Assembly: GCA_017508505.1 (NCBI GenBank)
Contig: JAFVYT010000158.1
Span: forward strand, 1 to 5,629
Direction of reading: 5' to 3'
DNA: 5,629 nt
Source of the DNA: Clostridia bacterium
GTDB taxonomy: Bacteria > Bacillota_A > Clostridia > Oscillospirales > SIG627
Part shown: in pieces, positions 1 through 4,938 of the stretch
Position numbering within the stretch: position 1 is the first letter of the stretch
How the letters are laid out: every line of letters begins with the position of its first letter
Made by a program: the position numbers and the translations under genes
Notes under the pieces: generated by a model
Told to the model about the DNA's origin: nothing
Databases searched by the model: none
Seen by the model: the letters and a program-made list of their open reading frames with translations, nothing else

Positions 1-2
1 AT

Positions 3-146
3 TCACTGACAAAATCTGCCCAAAGAAACGACGTTGAGACCATTCAGGAGATCATCCTTTACACCGTAACTGCCTTGCTCCTCTCTGTCGGCTTTGCCGT
101 TTTTGCCTCATATAAACAAAAGGGAAGGTTAGATTGGACAAGATGA
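3..146 (+). CDS. C-terminal fragment of an unidentified membrane protein (5' end outside window)
   Basis: The frame starting at base 3 is open from the window edge to TGA at 144-146 and gives 47 residues. A hydrophobic stretch of about 19 residues (roughly LYTVTALLLSVGFAVFASY) is followed by a short basic tail, KQKGRLDWTR. This looks like one transmembrane helix with a positively charged, probably cytoplasmic C-terminus. The stop overlaps the ATG of the next gene in an ATGA arrangement, so the two are probably coupled and co-transcribed. The family cannot be recognised from so short a tail; it could be the last helix of a multi-pass protein or a single C-terminal anchor. The fragment is too short for coding statistics, so the evidence is the open frame, the membrane-like composition and the coupled stop. 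Confidence 0.6.
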   Translation, partial: SLTKSAQRNDVETIQEIILYTVTALLLSVGFAVFASYKQKGRLDWTR

Positions 147-856
147 GTGCAAACTATCGGATAGCAGAGCTTTGCATCAGAATGGAACCGCAGTTCGAGC
201 CTCTTGCAACTCGGTCGCTTCCCTATCTTTCCCAAAGCGAGCAGGAGGCAGACATCACAATCGCTCTGAACGACGAGGAGTTCCGTTTTTTTGAAAAAAA
301 ATACCCTGAAGCCGAACGCGGACTGATCGAGTATATGATGACGGGGAACCTTTTCTATTCCGCGCTGTTAAAAAGAAATGGGCTTTTGCTTCACGCTTCG
401 GCGGTGGAGCTGGACGGAAGGGCATATCTTTTTTCTGCCCCCAGCGGCACCGGAAAGAGCACCCACACCGCTCTTTGGCGTGAGCACTTTGGAAATAGGG
501 CGAGAATCATCAACGATGACAAGCCCGCCATTCGCATTCAAAAGGACGGAATCTTCGTATACGGAACGCCCTGGAGCGGTAAAACCGACCAAAACCTGAA
601 CGTAAAGGCCCCGCTTTGCGGAATCGCCTTTCTCGAAAGAAGCAAAACAAATGAGATTTTTCCCTGCAAGGGAACCGATGTAATTAAGCGTCTTTTGGAG
701 CAGACCATACGACCTGCCGAAAGAAGTGCGGTTTCTCTTTTGATGGACCACATCAGTACAATTGTGGAAAAGGTTCCGATTTATCGCTTGCGCTGTAACA
801 TTTCAAAAGATGCGGTGCTCACCGCATTTGAGGCTATGAATGGAGGAAATCGATGA
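143..856 (+). CDS. HprK/PEPCK-fold serine kinase-like protein (peptide-cluster type, ScmC/ThcoK-like)
   Basis: 237 residues from ATG 143. The core matches the HPr kinase / PEP carboxykinase P-loop fold: HASAV at 84-88, Walker A SAPSGTGKST at 98-107, an acidic NDD at 124-126 (likely metal and base site), and GTPWSGKTDQN at 141-151, a motif typical of HprK relatives found beside PqqD-like genes. It lacks the N-terminal domain of true HPr kinase/phosphorylase (about 310 residues) and is unlikely to be the catabolite-repression kinase. Relatives in paeninodin-type lasso clusters phosphorylate a C-terminal Ser of the precursor; a similar peptide-kinase role here is inferred. A TTG at 134 has better spacing to AAGGGAAGG, but ATG 143 makes an ATGA overlap with the upstream stop, the same arrangement used at three later junctions, and gives the usual family N-terminus (YRIAEL near residue 5). 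The next gene starts in an ATGA overlap at 853. Confidence 0.85.
   Translation: MSANYRIAELCIRMEPQFEPLATRSLPYLSQSEQEADITIALNDEEFRFFEKKYPEAERGLIEYMMTGNLFYSALLKRNGLLLHASAVELDGRAYLFSAPSGTGKSTHTALWREHFGNRARIINDDKPAIRIQKDGIFVYGTPWSGKTDQNLNVKAPLCGIAFLERSKTNEIFPCKGTDVIKRLLEQTIRPAERSAVSLLMDHISTIVEKVPIYRLRCNISKDAVLTAFEAMNGGNR
842..846 (+). promoter_or_regulatory. Shine-Dalgarno GGAGG for the PqqD-like gene
   Basis: A perfect GGAGG lies inside the last codons of the kinase gene, six bases before ATG 853. It is the strongest ribosome binding site in the + strand run. The small PqqD-like protein may therefore be translated more than its neighbours, in addition to coupling through the ATGA overlap. Confidence 0.75.
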
Positions 857-1113
857 AAATCAAGGACGGCTATCTGTTAAAAAACGTTGCCTCAAACTTT
901 GTTGTGGTACCGGTTGGAGATTTGAACTTTGACGGACTGATCTCTTTGAACGAAAGCGGCGCTCTCCTTTGGGAGCGTCTGGAAAAGGGTGCAGAGGCAG
1001 AGGATTTGATCCTGGCTTTGACAGAAGAATACGGCATTGAGTCCGATCTCGCAAGGCGAGATGTTGAAGCCTTCCTAGATTCCCTGAGAACGGCCGAGCT
1101 CATCGATGAATAA
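853..1113 (+). CDS. PqqD-like peptide-binding protein (RiPP recognition element)
   Basis: 86 residues, the usual length of stand-alone PqqD-family proteins. It shows the family pattern: a KDGYLLKNVASNFVVVPVG N-terminal beta region (4-22), LNESGALLWERL at 32-43, and a C-terminal helical part with LTEEYGI, ARRDVEAFLDSL and AELID. PqqD-like proteins have a small winged-helix fold that binds the leader of a ribosomal precursor peptide and presents it to modifying enzymes; the B1 protein of split lasso systems is one example. No PqqA, PqqC or PqqE is present, so this is not pyrroloquinoline quinone synthesis. It overlaps the kinase by 4 bases and the peptidase gene by 8, which suggests that the three products are used together. 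The client peptide is not visible. Confidence 0.88.
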   Translation: MKIKDGYLLKNVASNFVVVPVGDLNFDGLISLNESGALLWERLEKGAEAEDLILALTEEYGIESDLARRDVEAFLDSLRTAELIDE

Positions 1114-1582
1114 GCAAATCAAGGTTGACTTTGCCTCGCTTTTCCCCTTAATCGCCGATGCGATGAATCAGGGACAGTGCTTCTCCTTTACCGCTTTTGG
1201 CAAAAGCATGGAGCCCTTCCTTCGGGGGGGAGTTGATCGGGTCGTGCTTGGCCCCTTTCGTGGCGAGCCTGAGGTGGGGGAAGTGTACTTCTACCGAAGG
1301 GAAAACGGTGCCTTCGTGCTTCACCGGCTGATCCGAAAGAAGGGTGATACCCTTTTTTTCTGCGGCGACAATCAGTTTCGCAAGGAAACGGGCATCCGTC
1401 GTGAGCAAATTATTGCAAGGCTTGAAAAGAGGATCCGAAAGGAAAAGGAAATGGATCGCGCTACTCTACCCTTTCGCTTCATTGCCTTTTTTCTACCCGT
1501 CAGAAGAACGCTTCTTTGGGGGGCGGATCTTGTCAAAAGGATTGTTAAAAGAATAGGAAGAGGTATTGGTTTTTCTCGCTGA
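1106..1582 (+). CDS. S24/S26 family (SipW-like) signal peptidase-type protease
   Basis: 158 residues starting at ATG 1106, inside the end of the PqqD-like gene. The S26 core is clear: GKSMEPFL at 32-39 with likely nucleophile Ser34, a buried strand followed by VLHRLI at 71-76, and CGDNQF at 86-91, the GDN box. His73 sits where bacterial signal peptidase I has its general-base Lys, so a Ser/His pair as in SipW and the ER-type enzymes is likely. It lacks the N-terminal transmembrane anchor usual for signal peptidases. Instead, residues from about 120 form a mixed hydrophobic and basic tail (FIAFFLPVRR, then VKRIVKRIG) that could lie along the membrane. Together with the adjacent kinase and PqqD-like protein, leader removal from a small peptide is a reasonable guess, not shown. 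Its own ribosome binding site is weak, so translation probably depends on coupling. A run of seven G at 1224-1230 follows the active site codons. Confidence 0.85.
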   Translation: MNKQIKVDFASLFPLIADAMNQGQCFSFTAFGKSMEPFLRGGVDRVVLGPFRGEPEVGEVYFYRRENGAFVLHRLIRKKGDTLFFCGDNQFRKETGIRREQIIARLEKRIRKEKEMDRATLPFRFIAFFLPVRRTLLWGADLVKRIVKRIGRGIGFSR

Positions 1583-1594
1583 AACGGGGTTTTT

Positions 1595-2440
1595 ATGTAC
1601 GTCATTAAAACCGCGAGAGCGAAAAGGCGATTCTCCCTAAAGCAGTTTTATCACCGTATCAGTCGAGATCACCTTTTTGAGAGCTCCGCGACCCTATCCT
1701 ATTATTTTTTGTTTTCCGTGTTCCCCTTTACCATTTTTATCAGCGCAGCCTTCTCCACGCTCCGCTTGAGTGCAGAAAGCTTTGCGCCTTTTTCCAATTT
1801 TATTCCTTCCCACATTCTTTCCTTTTTGGAGAATTATCTGAAGGAGATCTCCCTGGGGAACACCGCAAGCCTGATCACCCTGGGTTTTCTTCTCACGGTG
1901 TATTCGATGGGAAAGGCCATCCAGACCATGCGGCGTAAGTTCCGCCGCTCCTACCGGGCAAAACAAAAGAATCAGTCCCTGACCGAATGGTTCATCTCAT
2001 TCCTCTTTGTCATACTGGTTATGATCTCCTTTTACGCCATGATGATCATCATCGTACTGGGAAACCGTTTATTTTTATGGCTTGGGAGGTGCTTTCCCTT
2101 TGCCGTATCCCTTTTACCCTCGTATCAATCGGTGCGTGTGATCGGGGTAACCTGCTACTTGTTTTTTGTGCTGGTTGGGCTTTACTACGTCTTACCCGGA
2201 ATACGGCTGAGCCTTCAGGACGTAATCCCCGGAACACTGTTCTCCCTCGTCGCTTGGGTGACGGCATCGTATTTATTTTCCTTTTATCTTGAGATTTTCG
2301 GAGGATACACCTCCTTGTACGGCTCCATCGGAACCATCATCGCGCTATTGATCTGGCTTTTTATGATCAACATGATCCTGCTTCTCGGATCCTATCTGAA
2401 CGCATACTTTTATCACGAAAAGAACGGAAGAAATCAATGA
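1595..2440 (+). CDS. YihY/BrkB family integral membrane protein
   Basis: 281 residues, normal for the family. A basic amphipathic N-terminus (about 30 residues) precedes six likely membrane helices at roughly 32-54, 92-108, 132-156, 180-200, 212-232 and 244-268. Family hallmarks are ATLSYYFLFSVFPF near 32-45 (usually AAxLxYYxLLSxFP), LPGIRLSLQDVIPGTLFS near 200-217, and YGSIGTIIALLIW at 242-254 followed by a GSYLNA motif. A charged loop (MRRKFRRSYRAKQK, about 112-125) probably faces the cytoplasm. The molecular role of the family is unsettled; older names such as ribonuclease BN came from a mistaken assignment, while BrkB is linked to serum resistance in Bordetella. The start follows the peptidase stop by 12 bases with only a weak GGGG at 1586-1589. 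The stop overlaps the NUDIX start in ATGA. A link to the peptide genes is possible but unsupported. Confidence 0.9.
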   Translation: MYVIKTARAKRRFSLKQFYHRISRDHLFESSATLSYYFLFSVFPFTIFISAAFSTLRLSAESFAPFSNFIPSHILSFLENYLKEISLGNTASLITLGFLLTVYSMGKAIQTMRRKFRRSYRAKQKNQSLTEWFISFLFVILVMISFYAMMIIIVLGNRLFLWLGRCFPFAVSLLPSYQSVRVIGVTCYLFFVLVGLYYVLPGIRLSLQDVIPGTLFSLVAWVTASYLFSFYLEIFGGYTSLYGSIGTIIALLIWLFMINMILLLGSYLNAYFYHEKNGRNQ

Positions 2441-2904
2441 TCAACACTTCACTTTGTTATCTCGAAAAGGACGGAGCATATCTTTTGCTCCATCGGATCA
2501 AGAAGGAAAACGACGTAAACCGCGACAAATGGATCGGCATCGGAGGGAAATTTGAGGATAAGGAAAGCCCCGAGGACTGCGTTTGCCGCGAGGTGCTTGA
2601 AGAAACGGGGCTGACCCTTCTGGAAGCCGAATACCGAGGCGTCGTGACCTTTGTATCCGATCAATATAAGACCGAATGGATGCATTTGTTCACCTCCAAA
2701 AGCTTTTGCGGGGATCTGAAGGAGTGCGACGAGGGTGTGCTGGAATGGGTGCCGAAGGAAAAGATCGCTGCCCTTCCCATTTGGGAGGGAGATAAGATCT
2801 TTTTAGAGCTCCTGGAGGAAAACGTCCCCTTCTTCTCCTTAAAGCTTGTGTATGAAAAAAATACTTTGATGCAGGCTGTTTTGAACGGAAAGGTCATTCG
2901 ATGA
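2437..2904 (+). CDS. NUDIX hydrolase, MutT/8-oxo-dGTP diphosphatase type
   Basis: 155 residues with an intact NUDIX box beginning at Gly37: G-x5-E43-x7-R51-E52-V-L-E55-E56-x-G58-L, the metal-binding loop-helix-loop that hydrolyses nucleoside diphosphates linked to another group. The preceding RDKWIGIGGKFE segment and the compact single-domain layout match the Firmicutes MutT-like group usually named 8-oxo-dGTP diphosphatase, which also includes dihydroneopterin triphosphate and general (d)NTP pyrophosphatases. The substrate cannot be settled from motifs. The start overlaps the YihY stop (ATGA) with GGAAG six bases upstream; the stop overlaps the DUF523 start in the same way. Its partner is a probable base-desulfurising protein, so a shared nucleotide clean-up role is a reasonable inference. 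Confidence 0.9.
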   Translation: MINTSLCYLEKDGAYLLLHRIKKENDVNRDKWIGIGGKFEDKESPEDCVCREVLEETGLTLLEAEYRGVVTFVSDQYKTEWMHLFTSKSFCGDLKECDEGVLEWVPKEKIAALPIWEGDKIFLELLEENVPFFSLKLVYEKNTLMQAVLNGKVIR

Positions 2905-3338
2905 AGCGTATTTTGGTGAGTGCTTGCCTTTTGGGAGAGGCTTGCCGATACGATGGGGCTTCTAAGCCCTGCGAGGAAGTGATTGCTCTTGGTCGGGAAA
3001 ACGTGCTCGTTCCCGTTTGTCCCGAGGTTCTCGGAGGCCTTGCCATCCCTCGTCAGCCCTGCGAAATCTCTTCCGGCAAAATCCGTCGTTGTGACGGCGA
3101 GGATATGACGGCGGAATATGAGCGCGGTGCCGAAAAGGCGCTGGAAATCGCAAAAAAGGAGCAATGCTCCATTGCCATTTTCAAGGAGAAAAGCCCTTCC
3201 TGCGGCGTCAATCTTATCTATGACGGCAGCTTTCAAGGCACTTTGATCACGGGAGAAGGCATCACCTGTGCACTGCTCCGAAAGAACGGAATTTCAGTAT
3301 ACAGCGAAAATGAAATCAAAAAAGCCCGATCAAAATGA
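2901..3338 (+). CDS. DUF523 / TudS-like (2-thiouracil desulfidase family) cysteine-rich protein
   Basis: 145 residues covering the complete DUF523 domain. Hallmarks are ILVSACLLGEACRYDG at 4-19, VPVCPEVLGGLAIPRQPCEI at 37-56 and KEKSPSCGVN at 95-104. Cys9, Cys40 and Cys101 correspond to the three invariant cysteines that in TudS hold a [4Fe-4S] cluster whose open iron takes the sulfur from 2-thiouracil. Further cysteines are at 15, 24, 54, 64, 89 and 123. TudS is one characterised branch; most DUF523 proteins have no tested substrate, so desulfidase activity here is family inference. AAAGG at 2889-2893 lies seven bases before ATG 2901, and the start overlaps the NUDIX stop (ATGA). The last codons, including the TGA, form part of the terminator hairpin. 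It is the final gene of the + strand run. Confidence 0.9.
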   Translation: MKRILVSACLLGEACRYDGASKPCEEVIALGRENVLVPVCPEVLGGLAIPRQPCEISSGKIRRCDGEDMTAEYERGAEKALEIAKKEQCSIAIFKEKSPSCGVNLIYDGSFQGTLITGEGITCALLRKNGISVYSENEIKKARSK

Positions 3339-3350
3339 TCGGGCCTTTTC
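3318..3350. terminator. Bidirectional intrinsic terminator between convergent operons
   Basis: GCCCGATC at 3324-3331 pairs perfectly with GATCGGGC at 3337-3344 around a five-base AAAAT loop. On the + strand the stem is followed by CTTTTCTT. On the - strand it is followed by six T (bases 3323-3318 read in reverse), the better of the two tails. The hairpin thus ends the DUF523 operon in one direction and the ABC-F operon in the other. The DUF523 stop codon (3336-3338) lies across the loop and the start of the right stem arm, and the ABC-F stop codon begins at 3353, about eight bases from the stem. Confidence 0.88.
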
Positions 3351-4937
3351 TTATGCATTTTTACGGTCGAGGAAGTCTTGATAGCTTCCGTCAAAGTCAG
3401 TGATTTTACCGTTTGAGATCTCGATGATCCGATTGGCGACGGTGCTGACCATTTCAAAGTCGCGACAGGAGAAGAGAACGTTCCCCTTAAAATTGGCAAG
3501 TCCTTTGTTAACCGCGGTGATGGATTCCAAATCCAAGTGGTCCGTGGGCTGATCCAGCATCAGAACGTTGGAGCCGAAGAGCATCATTCGGGAGAACATA
3601 CAGCGAACCCTTTCTCCCCCGGAAAGAACTCCAACCGGCTTGAAGACACTCTCTCCCGAGAAGAGCATTCTGCCGAGAAAGCCTCTTAAATAGGTCTCGG
3701 TCTGATCCTTGGACCAGACTCTCATCCAATCGAGAATGCTTTCCGTATGTCCGTCAAAGAAGGAGGAATTGTCGTGGGGAAAATAAGAGCGGGAGGTGCT
3801 GATGCCCCATTTGAATTTCCCCTCATCCGGCTCAGATTCCTCGTTGAGGATGGAGAAAAGCGTCGTGATGGCGATTTCATCTCCTACAAAGGCAATCTTA
3901 TCCTCCTTACGCACGGAGAAGCTGACGTCATCGAGAACCTTGACCCCGTTGATGGTTTTGGATAGTCCCTCCACAGTGAGAATGTCCTTGCCGGGCTCTC
4001 GGTCCATCTCAAAGCCAATAAAGGGGTAGCGGCGGCTGGATGCCGGCAGCTCCTCTACCGTAAGCTTATCTAAAAGCTTACGACGACTGGTCGCCTGACG
4101 GGATTTGGATTTATTGGCAGAGAAGCGGGCAATGAAGGATTGGAGCTCCTTAATCTTCTCTTCATTCTTACGGTTTTGCTGCTTGATCATTCTCTGAATC
4201 AGCTGGCTGGACTCGTACCAAAACTCGTAGTTGCCAACGTACATTTTAATCTCGGAGTAGTCAATGTCCACAATGCCGGTACAGACGTTATTCAAGAAAT
4301 GTCGGTCGTGGGACACCACGAGCACCGTACCGAAGTAATCCGCCAGAAAATCCTCGAGCCAAGCGGTGGCCGCAAGATCGAGACCGTTGGTAGGCTCGTC
4401 CAGAAGGATGATCTCGGGATTGCCGAACAAGGCCTGAGCGAGAAGGACCTTGACCTTTTCGCTTTCCTTCAGCTCATTCATTTTGCGTTCCAGGATCGAT
4501 TCCTCAAAGCCGAGGCCCTGTATGAGTCTGGAGGCGTCGGACTCTGCCTCCCAGCCGTTCATCTCCGCAAACTTGTACTCCAGCTCCGAGGCGCGGATGC
4601 CGTCCTCGTCGGTGAAGTCCTCCTTGGCGTAGATCTCCTCCTTCTCCTTCATGATACGGTAAAGCTCCGCATTGCCCATAATGACGGTATCCATCACGGA
4701 ATATTCGTCGAAGGCAAAGTGGTTCTGCTTTAAAACGCTCATACGGGTTTCCTCCGGGATGGTGATGCTGCCGCCCGTAGGCTCGAGCTCACCGCAGAGG
4801 AGCTTTAAAAAGGTGGACTTCCCTGCTCCGTTGGCACCGATGATGCCGTAGCAGTTCCCGGGGGTAAATTTCAGATCGACGTTTTTAAAAAGAAGCTGAC
4901 CGCCAAACTGAAAGCTCAAATCATTAACCTGAATCAT
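3351..4937 (-). CDS. ABC-F family ATPase (YkpA/YbiT-like) with one degenerate ATP site
   Basis: 528 residues with two ATP-binding cassettes and no membrane segments, as in ABC-F proteins that act at the ribosomal E site. Domain 1 has Walker A GANGAGKST (34-42), Q-loop Gln71, Walker B ILLDEP (177-182) and switch His210, but its C-loop is LKESE (156-160) instead of LSGGE. The linker at about 245-300 is charged and helical, with ELQSFIARFSANKSKSRQATSRR, the pattern of the YbiT-type P-site tRNA interaction motif. Domain 2 has LSGGE intact (438-442), but its P-loop is VGDEIAITT (351-359, no Lys and one residue short), Walker B is LMLDQP (Gln463 for the catalytic Glu), and the switch His is replaced (CRD, Arg492). 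One composite site is therefore consensus and the other is lost. A housekeeping translation role is more likely than antibiotic resistance. It follows the phosphatase gene after one base. Confidence 0.93.
   Translation of the reverse strand: MIQVNDLSFQFGGQLLFKNVDLKFTPGNCYGIIGANGAGKSTFLKLLCGELEPTGGSITIPEETRMSVLKQNHFAFDEYSVMDTVIMGNAELYRIMKEKEEIYAKEDFTDEDGIRASELEYKFAEMNGWEAESDASRLIQGLGFEESILERKMNELKESEKVKVLLAQALFGNPEIILLDEPTNGLDLAATAWLEDFLADYFGTVLVVSHDRHFLNNVCTGIVDIDYSEIKMYVGNYEFWYESSQLIQRMIKQQNRKNEEKIKELQSFIARFSANKSKSRQATSRRKLLDKLTVEELPASSRRYPFIGFEMDREPGKDILTVEGLSKTINGVKVLDDVSFSVRKEDKIAFVGDEIAITTLFSILNEESEPDEGKFKWGISTSRSYFPHDNSSFFDGHTESILDWMRVWSKDQTETYLRGFLGRMLFSGESVFKPVGVLSGGERVRCMFSRMMLFGSNVLMLDQPTDHLDLESITAVNKGLANFKGNVLFSCRDFEMVSTVANRIIEISNGKITDFDGSYQDFLDRKNA
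4059..4082. repeat. 9-bp perfect inverted repeat inside the ABC-F gene
   Basis: CGTAAGCTT at 4059-4067 is the exact reverse complement of AAGCTTACG at 4074-4082, with a six-base spacer. It arises from two close Lys-Leu codon pairs (encoding RKLLDKLT, near residues 286-293) just after the tRNA-interaction linker. There is no T tract, so it is not a terminator. It may form a small hairpin in the mRNA or be chance. Confidence 0.5.
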
Positions 4938-4938
4938 A

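Noticed and set aside
134..142. TTG at 134 as the kinase start
   Set aside because: It is only nine bases upstream. Its spacing to AAGGGAAGG is good, but ATG 143 forms the same ATGA overlap as the other junctions; TTG initiation remains possible.
286..301. T7-G-A8 tract in the kinase gene as a frameshift site
   Set aside because: The reading frame is intact through it, no alternative frame gives a sensible product, and nothing downstream suggests programmed slippage.
143..856. True HPr kinase/phosphorylase (hprK)
   Set aside because: The protein lacks the N-terminal domain, is about 70 residues too short, and sits with peptide-system genes instead of lgt or other usual hprK neighbours.
853..1113. 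Pyrroloquinoline quinone biosynthesis (pqqD)
   Set aside because: No other pqq gene is near, and stand-alone PqqD-like domains are widely used in unrelated peptide systems.
1530..1560. Possible internal promoter before YihY (TTGTCA with a 17-base spacer)
   Set aside because: The matching -10 region (ATAGGA) is too poor to support a promoter, and it lies inside the peptidase gene.
1595..2440. Ribonuclease BN
   Set aside because: The old name for YihY-family proteins is a known misassignment; the protein is a six-helix membrane protein without nuclease motifs.
3158..3170. Small hairpin GGAGC-AAT-GCTCC
   Set aside because: A five-base stem with a three-base loop in coding sequence, with no T tract, is expected by chance.
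2661..3236. A 191-codon open frame on the - strand across the NUDIX and DUF523 genes
   Set aside because: It runs antisense to two genes with full motif sets, and its translation is low-complexity Ser/Lys-rich without a domain.
4140..4733. A 197-codon open frame on the + strand, antisense to the ABC-F gene
   Set aside because: It lies opposite a well-supported gene, its translation resembles no family, and it has no clear ribosome binding site; it reflects the codon bias of the ABC-F gene.
3351..4937. Antibiotic-resistance ABC-F protein
   Set aside because: The linker pattern is that of YkpA/YbiT housekeeping types and no resistance context or leader-peptide attenuator is visible.
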